DNA of 64,000 bases, taken from contig NZ_CP010978.1 in the NCBI RefSeq assembly GCF_000271665.2, positions 4,447,001 to 4,511,000 of the forward strand, read 5' to 3'. This stretch comes from Pelosinus fermentans JBW45 (GTDB lineage Bacteria; Bacillota; Negativicutes; DSM-13327). Made by a program: the position numbers and the translations under genes. A model generated the notes under the pieces. The model had not been told where the DNA came from, did no database searches, and was given only the letters and a program-made list of their open reading frames with translations. Below, piece by piece: positions 8,818 through 17,397 of the stretch (positions are counted from its first letter, which is position 1; every line of letters begins with the position of its first letter).

Positions 8818-9462
8818 ATGATGTACACAAATAAAAAATTAGAAACATATATACCTATAGCAAATTTAATCGCTAAAACCTTCGGTAAAAACTGCGAAGT
8901 GGTCATCCATGATTTATCAATTCCTCAAAATTCAGTAGTGTATACGATTAATAATCACGTAACGGGACGTGAAATTGGACAATCTTTTGATCACCTAGTG
9001 AAAGATGTTCTCCTATCTAAAAAATTCGATAATGATTATAATGCAAATTATATTACCATTACGGAAGATGGCAGAAAAATAAAATCTTCTACTGCACTCA
9101 TTAGAGATTCCGAAGATAAAGTAATCGGAGCATTGTGTATAAATTATGATTTAGAAAAACTAAATCATATTAAGAACTTTTTAGATGAATTTATGGCTGC
9201 TGAACAAGAACAAATAGAAACAGCGGTAGAACCCTTTGATAATGTAATGGAAATTGTGGATGATTTAATAGATAAAATCATCGGTAATACAAAAATCGAG
9301 CACTTAAAACGAAAAGATAAAATTGAGTTAATTTATTTTATGGATAAAAAAGGACTCTTTTTAATCAAAGGAGCCATTGAAAGAGTTGCTGAAAAATTAA
9401 ATATTTCTAAGGTAACTGTTTATAGTTATTTAGATGAAATAAAAAAACCTCAATATAAATAA
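8818..9462 (+). CDS. YheO/DauR-like transcriptional regulator
   Basis: 215-residue cytoplasmic regulator. Residues 10-120 match the YheO-like PAS domain (NCEVVIHDLS, then NHVTGREIGQ and GALCINYDL), and the last 60 residues form a DauR-type helix-turn-helix (RVAEKLNISKVTVYSYLDEI). DauR controls D-arginine use in Pseudomonas. The ATG at 8818 is preferred because GGAG sits 9 bases upstream; the earlier ATG overlaps that site. It is divergent from the PLP-enzyme/RidA operon and is its probable regulator, with an amino acid or derivative as the likely signal. Confidence 0.82.
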   Translation: MMYTNKKLETYIPIANLIAKTFGKNCEVVIHDLSIPQNSVVYTINNHVTGREIGQSFDHLVKDVLLSKKFDNDYNANYITITEDGRKIKSSTALIRDSEDKVIGALCINYDLEKLNHIKNFLDEFMAAEQEQIETAVEPFDNVMEIVDDLIDKIIGNTKIEHLKRKDKIELIYFMDKKGLFLIKGAIERVAEKLNISKVTVYSYLDEIKKPQYK

Positions 9463-9480
9463 TGGGGCCTGAACAATGAA

Positions 9481-9514
9481 TGCTACCCTGCCTAAGTTCG
9501 TAGGCAGGGTAGCA
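9481..9514. terminator. Bidirectional terminator
   Basis: Perfect 14-bp stem TGCTACCCTGCCTA/TAGGCAGGGTAGCA with a 6-base loop between the convergent regulator and catalase genes. Confidence 0.85.
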
Positions 9515-9521
9515 TCAAAAT

Positions 9522-10973
9522 TTATATGTTCAGATTTATCCCCTGTGCAATTCTGCTGCCAAGTTCATGATCTACCTGCATAAAATGTTCAATCATTCTC
9601 CTTTGAATAGGCTCGTAGGCTTGATTTAAATTTTCTACAATATTTGAAACCAAGTGTTTCTTTTCAATCACCGACATCATCCGATACCTGCAGCCGGCTT
9701 GATAATAATCATCACCTGTTATTTCTGATCGAGCCACATTGCCTGAAACAAACTCCTGAGGGCGTTTCCCGATCTCAGGTGCTGGCATGGGCATCCCACC
9801 GCCTAACGTACTGGGTAAATAGTTAGCAACACCTTCACTGTACATGGTTTGCATGGCTCCATCCTGCATCTTATTAGCAATTGGCCTTCTAGGCATATTA
9901 GTGGGAAGTGCTAAATAATTAACCCCCATACGGTATCGTTGCGTATCTCCATAGGAAAAAATACGACCTTGGAGTATTTTATCATTTGAGAAATCGATAC
10001 CCGGTACAATGGCCGCAGGAGAAAAGGCAGATTGTTCAACTTCAACAAAAAAATTATCAGGATTTTTATTTAGCACCATCCTGCCTACCGGCATTAATGG
10101 AAATAAGTCCTCTGGCCAAATATTAGTAGAATCCAATGGATCAAATGGTAGATTGCATTCATCTTCCACTTTCAGGATTTGTACACGCATCTCATATTCG
10201 ACAGCATGCCCTGCGGCAATGGTATCAAACAAATCCCTGCTCGCTACGTCAGGGTCACTACCGGCAAGTTGAACTGCCGTCTTACTGTCTATGTATTCAA
10301 CACCAGCGCAGGGTTCCCAATGATACTTAACATACACTTCCTCCCCCCGTATATTCACCCACTTATAGGTATTAACTCCATACCCTTGAATGGTTCTATA
10401 GCTTTTGACAGTCCCATTATCCGCAAACAAGTAGGTAAGAAAATTCATAGACTCCGGCCTTAGAGACATGAAATCCCAGAAACGGCTGGCAGCTATCGGT
10501 CCACCTCGGACATTCGCAACTGGATCTGGCTTTAAGACATGAACTAAGTCTGGAAATTGAATCGGGTCTCTGAGGGGAAACACCGGAATATGGTTGCCAA
10601 CAATATCATAATTTCCTTCATCTGTATAAAATTTTACGGAGAATCCTCTGATATCCCTCACGGTATCTGCCCCACCCAAAGAGCCGCCTGCTACTGAAAA
10701 CCTAACAAAAACAGGGGTTTTCTTCTCTGTGTCCTGTAAAAAATCTGCCTTAGTTAATGAAGCCATTGATTTATAGGGTATAAAAAAACCAAAAGCTCCA
10801 GCTCCTTTCGCATGTAGTACTCTTTCAGGAATCCTCTCCCTATCAAAATGAGAAATCTTTTCGAGGAAAACAATATCCTCAAGTAATATTGGACCCCATT
10901 CACCTACAGTTAATGATTGTTGATCATTAGTAACAGGTGTCCCCTGATTGCTGGTAAGATAGCGTTTCTCCAT
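9522..10973 (-). CDS. katA: Monofunctional heme catalase
   Basis: Small-subunit catalase that disproportionates hydrogen peroxide. The start MEKRYLTSNQGTPV has GGGGGAG 7 bases upstream; the frame runs 20 codons further without family support. The distal histidine is in RVLHAKGAGAFG, the distal Asn in DIVGNHIPVF, and the heme-ligand tyrosine in FSYGDTQRYR. Length 483 fits the clade 3 small catalases. It is transcribed alone. With the Mn catalase at 32585 it suggests real exposure to oxygen in an otherwise anaerobic metabolism. Confidence 0.96.
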   Translation of the reverse strand: MEKRYLTSNQGTPVTNDQQSLTVGEWGPILLEDIVFLEKISHFDRERIPERVLHAKGAGAFGFFIPYKSMASLTKADFLQDTEKKTPVFVRFSVAGGSLGGADTVRDIRGFSVKFYTDEGNYDIVGNHIPVFPLRDPIQFPDLVHVLKPDPVANVRGGPIAASRFWDFMSLRPESMNFLTYLFADNGTVKSYRTIQGYGVNTYKWVNIRGEEVYVKYHWEPCAGVEYIDSKTAVQLAGSDPDVASRDLFDTIAAGHAVEYEMRVQILKVEDECNLPFDPLDSTNIWPEDLFPLMPVGRMVLNKNPDNFFVEVEQSAFSPAAIVPGIDFSNDKILQGRIFSYGDTQRYRMGVNYLALPTNMPRRPIANKMQDGAMQTMYSEGVANYLPSTLGGGMPMPAPEIGKRPQEFVSGNVARSEITGDDYYQAGCRYRMMSVIEKKHLVSNIVENLNQAYEPIQRRMIEHFMQVDHELGSRIAQGINLNI

Positions 10974-11073
10974 TTTCTTTCTCCCCCACATTACAAATTC
11001 TTTTATAATATATTTGATTTGGGGACTACTCATGAATAAGATTTTTAAGCTACCTCCTACTTTGCAGTTTTAT

Positions 11074-11116
11074 AGAAAAAAGGTACTTTACCTCTAGTGT
11101 AAAGTACCTTTTTTCT
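11074..11116 (-). terminator. Terminator of the 39-aa gene
   Basis: Perfect 18-bp stem (arms AGAAAAAAGGTACTTTAC and its complement) with a 7-base loop; lies after the minus-strand small gene at 11153-11272 and upstream of katA. Confidence 0.85.
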
Positions 11117-11152
11117 ACCAATTTGAAGATGGCAATAGCCACTTCATTTATT

Positions 11153-11272
11153 TTAGCATTTTTCTTTATTCTGCTTGTCATTTTTCTTATTTTCATTATT
11201 AAAAATCTCTTTTGCAAATTCAACATTTTTGTTTTGCTTTTTTTGTTCTTGCTTACATTCTTGTTGTTTCAT
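11153..11272 (-). CDS. Small Lys/Asn/Gln-rich protein, 39 aa
   Basis: Begins MKQQECKQEQKKQNKN and ends DKQNKEKC. A strong ribosome site (TTGGAGGTG) precedes the ATG and a perfect terminator follows, so a translated gene is likely although very short. The protein is almost wholly polar and basic, with one cysteine near each end (residues 6 and 39), which might form a disulfide or join two chains. I do not know the family. Its plus-strand mirror is a hydrophobic open frame that I regard as a shadow. Confidence 0.6.
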   Translation of the reverse strand: MKQQECKQEQKKQNKNVEFAKEIFNNENKKNDKQNKEKC

Positions 11273-11355
11273 ATTTATCACCTCCAATATTATTATTGCC
11301 AGATCTTTAATTAAAATCAGATGAAATATAAACCTTAATTGTTATTTCTTGAAAT

Positions 11356-11386
11356 AAAAAAGCTCGCGAAATTTGCGAGCTTTTTT
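11356..11386 (-). terminator. Terminator after KDPG aldolase
   Basis: Perfect 12-bp stem AAAAAAGCTCGC/GCGAGCTTTTTT with loop GAAATTT, about 70 bp past the eda stop codon on the minus strand. It could act in both directions. Confidence 0.8.
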
Positions 11387-11458
11387 ACTTTGAATGTCAT
11401 TGGTAAAAAGCAATTCGTGCTGCAACTCTGCCAATTATTCAAGAGTCCTATTCGTTGT

Positions 11459-12106
11459 TTATTTGGAGGATCGGGCCTTAGCAATCTCTTCTAGGAATTT
11501 CTTGGCTGTTGCTGTAATTGCAGCATAATCCCCGGTCTTAGCACCAGCTGTTAAGCTGCTGCCAGCACCGACTGCCACGCAGCCAGCCTTAATCCATTCT
11601 TGAACATTGCTAACATTAACTCCACCAGTCGGCATAATCTGTGCCTGAGGCAAAGGACCTTTTATGGCTTTGACCATAGCCGGGCCAAAGAGTTCCCCTG
11701 GGAATAGCTTAACGATGTCACATCCAGCTTCCATACATTCAACAACTTCTTTTATCGTCATAGCTCCGGCCATCATCGGAATTTGATACCGATTGCACAA
11801 ACGCACAGTTTCTTTATTCAGGCATGGTGAAACTATATATTGTGCCCCGCTGAGAATAGAAATACGAGCTGTTTCAGGATCAAGGACTGTCCCTGCCCCA
11901 ATAATTAATTCCTCTGGGGAATAGGCTTTCGCCAATTCTTCCATAATATGATGAGCATTTGGTACCGTAAAAGTCATTTCGATAGCCTTCATGCCGCCAG
12001 CCAAGCAAGCCTCTGATATCCGCTTAGCCTGGTCCCCGTTTTCAGCTCTTACCACTGCAACTAAACCGGATTTACAAATTTGTTCAAGCACTTGTTGTTT
12101 ACTCAT
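11459..12106 (-). CDS. eda: KHG/KDPG aldolase
   Basis: Cleaves 2-keto-3-deoxy-6-phosphogluconate (and hydroxyoxoglutarate) to pyruvate plus an aldehyde. Motifs are AGGMKAIEMTFTVP with the catalytic Glu, IIGAGTVLDPE, and the Schiff-base lysine in CDIVKLFPGE, followed by MPTGGV. Length 215 is normal. The ATG at 12106 has AAGGGG upstream. No Entner-Doudoroff partner gene (edd, kdgK) is adjacent, so the pathway source of its substrate is unknown. A divergent RpiR regulator sits 324 bp away and is the likely controller. Confidence 0.93.
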   Translation of the reverse strand: MSKQQVLEQICKSGLVAVVRAENGDQAKRISEACLAGGMKAIEMTFTVPNAHHIMEELAKAYSPEELIIGAGTVLDPETARISILSGAQYIVSPCLNKETVRLCNRYQIPMMAGAMTIKEVVECMEAGCDIVKLFPGELFGPAMVKAIKGPLPQAQIMPTGGVNVSNVQEWIKAGCVAVGAGSSLTAGAKTGDYAAITATAKKFLEEIAKARSSK

Positions 12107-12375
12107 AATCAATTCCCCTTTTCATTTGCAGCTATCTGCCAAAGCAAGTAGCCTTTATGTTTTTCCAACGATACACATCACCCGTTTTTTACAAATCATT
12201 CTCAAAATTGATAATTCAATATCATTTCTTAAATACTTTTTGATAGATTCATGTAATTTATATTTTATTCGATTTATTCGTAAATCGCAACATTTTTATG
12301 ATATATTCCAATCATTTTAGTTTTAATTTTAGATAACACTCTATCATTTATATATACAACTTGCCTAGATTTTGC

Positions 12376-12392
12376 ATTATTGTTACAATAAT
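12376..12392. promoter_or_regulatory. Palindrome upstream of rpiR-type gene
   Basis: ATTATTGT-T-ACAATAAT, a perfect 17-base palindrome 38 bases before the regulator start. A candidate operator for autoregulation or for the divergent eda gene. The rest of 12107-12430 is AT-rich with no gene. Confidence 0.55.
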
Positions 12393-12430
12393 ACAATGAA
12401 ACAAATTAAATTGAATGATGAGGAAATGCT

Positions 12431-13291
12431 ATGCCTGGAACAAACCTACCAACACTATGTCTGCCTCTTTTGCGTAGCAGCTATCAGAGTTTTACTAAAT
12501 CTGAAAAGCGGGTTGCCAGTTTCATTATAGAACGACCCCATGATATTATTCATATGACTATTTCTGATTTGGCGGAAGCTACAAAGACTGCTGAAGCAAC
12601 AATTTCTCGTTTCTGCCGTAAATTGGGATTTCATGGTTTACAAAGCTTAAAAATTGCCTTAGCTAGCGAAATACTCAGTCCTCTGGAATCTACCTATCAG
12701 GAAATACAGCCTACTGATTCATTTGAAACGATGGGGACCAAAATATTTAACAGTATTTCCGAGGGTTTACAAGATACACTGAAATTACTTGATTTTGATG
12801 CATTGCAAAAGGCTGTTGCAATTCTTAACCATGCCCATAAGATTGATATTTATGGCTTTGGTATTTCAGCAGTAATTGCCTCTGATATCGAACATCGTTT
12901 CATACGTTTTGGCATACCAACAAAGGCCTATTCCGATTTGCATATGCAGCTTATTTCAGCATCCATTTTAGAACCGGAAGATGTAGTAATCGTCGTATCA
13001 CACACTGGGGCTAATACTGATTTGCTGAATTCCGTGGAAGTTGCAAAACAAAGCGGAGCCCAAGTCATTGCAATTACCAGCCACTTAAAATCGCCTCTTA
13101 CTAAAAAAGCTGATCTCGTTCTGCACGGCATGAGCCGGGAAGTAAATTATTCTTCAGAATCAATGACATCACGCCTGATTCATATGGCAATTGTAGATCT
13201 TTTATATATGGGTATGATATTTAAAGACCAGGATAAATTCACCAATAATCTTAATAAACTGCGGCTGGCAATTGCCAACCGTAAAGAATAG
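12431..13291 (+). CDS. RpiR/MurR-family transcriptional regulator
   Basis: 286 residues: an N-terminal RpiR helix-turn-helix (MTISDLAEATKTAEATISRF is the core, around residues 38-57) and a C-terminal SIS sugar-phosphate-binding domain (GFGISAVIASD, then VVIVVSHTGANTD). Members sense phosphorylated sugars and repress or activate sugar genes. GAGG lies 7 bases before the ATG. It faces eda, so a KDPG-related or other sugar phosphate is a likely ligand, but no other sugar gene is adjacent to confirm it. Confidence 0.9.
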   Translation: MPGTNLPTLCLPLLRSSYQSFTKSEKRVASFIIERPHDIIHMTISDLAEATKTAEATISRFCRKLGFHGLQSLKIALASEILSPLESTYQEIQPTDSFETMGTKIFNSISEGLQDTLKLLDFDALQKAVAILNHAHKIDIYGFGISAVIASDIEHRFIRFGIPTKAYSDLHMQLISASILEPEDVVIVVSHTGANTDLLNSVEVAKQSGAQVIAITSHLKSPLTKKADLVLHGMSREVNYSSESMTSRLIHMAIVDLLYMGMIFKDQDKFTNNLNKLRLAIANRKE

Positions 13292-13335
13292 TTCCCTGCT
13301 AGTTCACCATAAATAAAAATCTGGACACCATCAAA

Positions 13336-13373
13336 GAAGCTGCCTCTCATACTTTTGTATTGGAGACAGCTTC
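13336..13373. terminator. Bidirectional hairpin terminator
   Basis: Stem GAAGCTG-CTCTCATA / TATTGGAGA-CAGCTTC between the convergent RpiR and HAD genes; related in sequence to the AAAGAGAAGC terminator family seen at 6738. Confidence 0.65.
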
Positions 13374-13405
13374 TAGTTAATATAGGGAAGGAACGCATTG
13401 AGATT

Positions 13406-14071
13406 TCATTGTCCATACGAGTCATTGAGCTGTCCCTCGACTCGTTCTATTTCCGTTTTTACAATATCCAATAATTCTTTTGGATGGCTTAACTTTATCT
13501 TTGCATTTAGATTTGGATCTTTTGTCCCCCATAAGGCAAGCGCGAAATCAACACCTGCATGATGGGCACTTTGCATATCATAACTAGTATCACCGATATA
13601 AATCGTCTCAGCTGGAGATGCTTGGGCAAGTTCCAAACACTTTAATATAGGTTCTGGATCAGGTTTATGTTTAGTAGTGTCATCAGCACAAACGATATAA
13701 TCAAAATAATCATGTAATCCAAATGGATAAAAATCGTCAAGTAGTTCTTGTTTCGTTTTGGATGTAACAATACCTGTCTTGATTTTTAGGTCGTGCAGGT
13801 ATTTTATGATTTCCTCTAAATCAGGAAATACCCGTATAGAGTTATAAAATTCTTTTAAATATTCATTCCACTTTAGACATGCTTGGTCAGTATCTGCAAT
13901 GTTTAGCTGTCGTAAGGCGACAGATCCCGGAATTCCTAATACAAAAGATAATTCATCGGCTGGGTAATCCATACCTGTTTCTACTTTTAATAGTTTTTGT
14001 AACGAACCGATAACCGCTTTTTCCGTATCAATAATGGTTCCATCAATGTCAAAAATTAAATATTTGTACAT
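13406..14071 (-). CDS. HAD-superfamily phosphatase (phosphoglycolate-phosphatase type)
   Basis: 221-residue hydrolase with HAD motif I DIDGTIIDT at residue 8, motif II IVTSK, motif III lysine in TKHKPDPEP and motif IV YIGDTSYDM. The helical cap between motifs I and II places it in subfamily I with Gph, PgmB and PpaX. The substrate is not determined. It stands alone and converges on the RpiR gene. Confidence 0.88.
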   Translation of the reverse strand: MYKYLIFDIDGTIIDTEKAVIGSLQKLLKVETGMDYPADELSFVLGIPGSVALRQLNIADTDQACLKWNEYLKEFYNSIRVFPDLEEIIKYLHDLKIKTGIVTSKTKQELLDDFYPFGLHDYFDYIVCADDTTKHKPDPEPILKCLELAQASPAETIYIGDTSYDMQSAHHAGVDFALALWGTKDPNLNAKIKLSHPKELLDIVKTEIERVEGQLNDSYGQ

Positions 14072-14232
14072 GATTCATCCTCCATCCCATTCATAGGGGC
14101 TGCACATGTTGCAGACTAAATGTAATACTATGCCTACTACTCTATTTACCATTAAAATACAAAAACCCTGCAAGTTCTTTTTTAAAACGGCAAAAATGTC
14201 TTTGACATGGGAGTACGATTGGCAACAGAGAA

Positions 14233-14260
14233 GGCTAACTAAGATGTGTTTTAGTTAGCC
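14233..14260. terminator. Hairpin GGCTAACTAA/TTAGTTAGCC
   Basis: Perfect 10-bp stem just beyond the stop codon of the HAD remnant at 14267. It probably is the original terminator of that lost gene and may now serve the PTS operon. Confidence 0.6.
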
Positions 14261-14266
14261 ATTCCT

Positions 14267-14428
14267 CTACTTTTGCAAAATTTTCAAAATGAACTCATAC
14301 AGATTGCCATAGGAAAATAAATAGCCCGGTATCCCAGCAGCTCGGGCCGCATCAATATCCCGCTGCATATCACCGATGAGAAATATCCTTCCCCCTCCCT
14401 CTTTAACACATAGAGATAAAATGCGTAT
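14267..14428 (-). pseudogene. C-terminal remnant of a HAD-type phosphatase
   Basis: An open frame of about 53 codons encodes GRIFLIGDMQRDIDAARAAG, then IPGYLFSYGNLYEFI, ending LQK and a stop. The GDMQRDIDAA block is HAD motif IV. Nothing of motifs I-III remains: the frame meets a stop codon directly before the end of the upstream GatZ-like gene. It is therefore a truncated relic, perhaps of a sugar-phosphate phosphatase that once closed the PTS operon. Confidence 0.7.
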
Positions 14429-14435
14429 TCATTCC

Positions 14436-15698
14436 TTAATGCAGCAGCTTGCTAGTCAGTCCTTCCAGGTTAAAACATTGTACATATCGATCAATGGAAT
14501 TTTTGATCTTATCCAGCACATAACGGTTACTGTCAATCCCTAACGTCTTCATATTCTCATACAGCACTTTCATTTCACGCTTTACTTCTTCATGTTCATA
14601 GGTGTAGTGACCACAAATTTCACATATGGTTGCTGTCAATTCTGCCTCCCCTAGAATTGCTTCTACAGACAAATGTACATCATCACCAATCACCCATTTT
14701 TTCCATCGTCCACTATTCACAGCTTCTTCTGACATGACTCTTTTCAAATTTGACTTTACAGCTAATCTGCCATTTTCAAATTCCTTTTCTTCTAAGCGAA
14801 TGAGTTCTAAGTAGGCTTTCGTTTCAATATAGCCAAATTCAGGTGCCACATTCATGGCAGTAATATTAAGGGATGGATGGTCTAGAATGATATAGTCATC
14901 CAGATAGTCCCCATTATGCTCCTTTAAGCCAACTCCGTATTTTTTTGCAGTATCCGCCAGTAGTTTTGAGCTATGATAATTAAACTCTCCCACATTTTTC
15001 GTTAATCTAGTCAAGGTCCCCGTCTGTCCCACGATAAATACGGGGATAGGAAGTCCTCGCTTAGACAGTTCGGTAGTCAACTGCTGGATAAATATCTCAT
15101 AACTCTCCTGGCTAGTGAGGCCTCCATTGGTTTCCTCAGTGCCTACTTCATAGCCAATCTCCGGCAAGCTGCGATGCTTTCTTTCCATCTCCACATATTC
15201 AATGAGGTTGATCGTTCTTCGAAGGACGACCTCCATGTCAATGGATTTCCCAATCACATAGGGATCTTTGGTCGGATCAATATGCAGTAAATCAAAGCTA
15301 TTCACCAGATCTTCTACATACGACTTTTTCGCCAATTCCATGGCAAGGGCTTCCGGCAAATGATTATTGCGCTCATTATCCCGCTGCCAAGGTCCGCCAT
15401 GATCGCGGCACAAATAATATAGCCCTGTAAAATCGACCGCTTTTGCAATCTCTGCAATGGCCTCCTTAAAGCCTCGCTGATCCCAGTTGCATACATAACC
15501 GCCCCCCAGTTCCTTCGCATCTACTTGATTTCGGCTGGCGATAAACAGGATCGGGAAATCCTTTTCCTTCGCTAATTCTAAGGATGCGACAATCAGATTT
15601 TTGGACATGGGCCCAATTCCGAGCAAGGTCGTGCGAAAACCCGTTTCTTCCAAGGTAAATATCTTATCCATTACTTCACGTATATTCATTTTATTCAT
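14436..15698 (-). CDS. GatZ/KbaZ-family tagatose-bisphosphate aldolase non-catalytic subunit-like protein
   Basis: 420 residues, the standard length of GatZ/KbaZ. Recognisable blocks are FIASRNQVD, LCRDHGGPWQRD and EIGYEVGTEETNGG. In enterics this protein stabilises a class II aldolase (GatY/KbaY) that is absent from the window, so it may act alone as an aldolase or kinase-like enzyme on the sugar phosphate brought in by the adjacent PTS. It is the last intact gene of the IIA-IIB-IIC operon. Confidence 0.83.
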   Translation of the reverse strand: MNKMNIREVMDKIFTLEETGFRTTLLGIGPMSKNLIVASLELAKEKDFPILFIASRNQVDAKELGGGYVCNWDQRGFKEAIAEIAKAVDFTGLYYLCRDHGGPWQRDNERNNHLPEALAMELAKKSYVEDLVNSFDLLHIDPTKDPYVIGKSIDMEVVLRRTINLIEYVEMERKHRSLPEIGYEVGTEETNGGLTSQESYEIFIQQLTTELSKRGLPIPVFIVGQTGTLTRLTKNVGEFNYHSSKLLADTAKKYGVGLKEHNGDYLDDYIILDHPSLNITAMNVAPEFGYIETKAYLELIRLEEKEFENGRLAVKSNLKRVMSEEAVNSGRWKKWVIGDDVHLSVEAILGEAELTATICEICGHYTYEHEEVKREMKVLYENMKTLGIDSNRYVLDKIKNSIDRYVQCFNLEGLTSKLLH

Positions 15699-15786
15699 TG
15701 TAATAATCTCCTCTACAAAATACCATTATGGAATCATTTTATGTACCAATTGCCAAAGAGTTCCTTTTTTTCTTTATCCCGAATTG

Positions 15787-16884
15787 CTAACTGTCATTGC
15801 GAGTGCCAGCGAAGCAATCCCCACCTGCAAGCCTAGAAGTTTCCTTCCTTACATCCACCTTCAAGAAATTTACCATCACGGCTGTAACCACTGTGCCGCA
15901 AAAGATTCCTAAGATATAAAACATTGGATTATCAACCACTGGCAATACAATGGGACCCCCATGGGGCGCATGATCTGCCACTTTCCCTAAAGCTCCAATG
16001 ACGGCCCCCACTGCCGAACCTGTCATGATGGAGGGCAGTACTCGCAAGGGATCAGCGGCGGCAAAAGGAATGGCTCCTTCGGTAATACCAATCATCCCCA
16101 TTGCCAAGGCTGCTTTACCCGCTTCTAATTCTTCCCCGCTATATTTCTGCCTTGCCAGCAAAGTAGCCAGCCCCATTCCCAAGGGAGGCGTACAAATGGC
16201 GATACCGATGGGTCCCATGACCGTATAGACCCCTTCCGCCATCAGACCAAAAGCAAACATGCAGGCGGTTTTGTTCACAGGACCACCCATATCAAAGGCA
16301 ATCATCAGACCTGTAATAATGGCGATCACAACAGCCCCCTGCTGGCTGATACTTTTCAGGCCATCCGTAATCCCGCCCATCACCGAAGCAATAGGTTGTC
16401 CCAGTAAATAAATATAAGTAAGTCCAACAACTAAGGAACTCAAAATGGGAATGACAAAGATAGGCATTACAGGACGTAAGTAACTGGGAACCTTCCAGCC
16501 TTTGATCCATTTCACGATATACCCCGCAAACAGCCCCATGACCAGCGCACCGAGAAAACCAGCCTTATAGGGACTGTCAGCGATAGGCTGATTTGCCAGA
16601 TAACCGCCAATCATTCCAGGAACTACCCCTGGCTTGCCTGCAAGACTATAGGCAATATAACCAGCTAAAATGGGAATCATCAAGGTAAAACCTGCTACAC
16701 CGATATTCAAGATATGATTGGCTAAGGCACTGGTGACCTCCATCCCCTTAGCTCCCGGTGTCCCCGTTGCCAAAGCTCCAGCAATACAAATACCACCCAC
16801 CACTACGGATGGAATCATATAGGACACACCTGTCATCAGATGGTTCTTGACTTTTTTCAGTTCATCCACTACGAATTCACTCAT
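15787..16884 (-). CDS. PTS fructose-family IIC permease
   Basis: Membrane component with about 9-10 hydrophobic segments; recognisable blocks are VVGGICIAG, GFLGALVMGLFAGY, FDMGGPVNKTA and GITEGAIPFA, all typical of fructose/mannitol-type IIC. Length 365. It overlaps the IIB gene by 4 bases. The last 16 residues (SRLAGGDCFAGTRNDS) are encoded by a dispersed repeat that has invaded the 3' end, so the true tail has been replaced. Transport specificity is unknown; GatZ-like linkage hints at a hexose or hexitol. Confidence 0.9.
   Translation of the reverse strand: MSEFVVDELKKVKNHLMTGVSYMIPSVVVGGICIAGALATGTPGAKGMEVTSALANHILNIGVAGFTLMIPILAGYIAYSLAGKPGVVPGMIGGYLANQPIADSPYKAGFLGALVMGLFAGYIVKWIKGWKVPSYLRPVMPIFVIPILSSLVVGLTYIYLLGQPIASVMGGITDGLKSISQQGAVVIAIITGLMIAFDMGGPVNKTACMFAFGLMAEGVYTVMGPIGIAICTPPLGMGLATLLARQKYSGEELEAGKAALAMGMIGITEGAIPFAAADPLRVLPSIMTGSAVGAVIGALGKVADHAPHGGPIVLPVVDNPMFYILGIFCGTVVTAVMVNFLKVDVRKETSRLAGGDCFAGTRNDS
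15791..15820. repeat. GTCATTGCGAG...GAAGCAATCC palindromic repeat
   Basis: A REP-like unit (CATTGCGAGTGCCAGCGAAG core, flanked by ATTGC/GCAAT arms) of a type common in Firmicutes and other genomes. It supplies the final codons and nearly the stop of the IIC gene. Confidence 0.7.
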
Positions 16885-17195
16885 ACCTGTTCCCCCTTCT
16901 TCTCTGCCCTTTCGATCACGGCCATTGGATTTTCAATGGCTTTACCCACTTCCACCGTGATGCTTGGCTTACCGTTAAATCGTTCTTCCCCTTCCACATT
17001 AACACCCACGGCAAAGATAACAATATGGGCCTCCTCCACATCCCTTGGCGACAGCTCATTTTCTATTCCCATGGCTCCTTGAGTTTCAATCTTGATATCA
17101 TGCCCCCTAGCCATTGCCACTTTCTCCAATGCAGCCTGAGCCATATACGTATGAGCAATCCCCGTCGGACATGCACATACAGCAATCATTTTCAA
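16881..17195 (-). CDS. PTS fructose-family IIB
   Basis: Small phosphotransfer protein of about 105 residues. The phosphorylated cysteine is in ACPTGIAHTYMA near residue 10. I prefer the TTG start at 17195, which gives MKMIAVCACPTG as in the family and has GGAGGGG 6 bases upstream; an ATG two codons later is the alternative. The frame continues upstream into repeat DNA and is not coding there. It transfers phosphate from IIA to the incoming sugar with IIC. Confidence 0.88.
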   Translation of the reverse strand: MKMIAVCACPTGIAHTYMAQAALEKVAMARGHDIKIETQGAMGIENELSPRDVEEAHIVIFAVGVNVEGEERFNGKPSITVEVGKAIENPMAVIERAEKKGEQV

Positions 17196-17238
17196 AGTAC
17201 TCCCCTCCTTCTTATTGCAAAAAACATTACGATCTTTT

Positions 17239-17383
17239 GAACCACAAAGGTGCAATTGCGCTACCACGCAACACAAAGGAAACACGAGGAAGACATTAAT
17301 ATGAATTACTTTGTGTTCTTTGTGTCTGTGTGGTTTTTACTTAATTCCCCTCTAGAGAGGGGTGCCCGCAGGCGGGGTGTGTC
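17239..17383. repeat. Two adjacent REP-like elements between IIB and IIA
   Basis: 17239-17336 is an imperfect inverted repeat bounded by AACCACAAAG and CTTTGTGT...GTGGTT. 17346-17383 is a CCCCTCTAGAGAGGGG palindrome followed by GCCCGCAGGCGGGG. Both look like dispersed intergenic elements and separate IIA from IIB by about 200 bp. Confidence 0.6.
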
Positions 17384-17397
17384 GTTGTTCTCTCCTC

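Noticed and set aside
9644-10463. Plus-strand frames opposite katA
   Set aside because: All lie antisense to the strongly conserved catalase and lack start signals.
11123-11314. Hydrophobic plus-strand open frame of 63 aa
   Set aside because: It is the antisense of the 39-aa Lys-rich gene, which has a real ribosome site; the plus frame has none.
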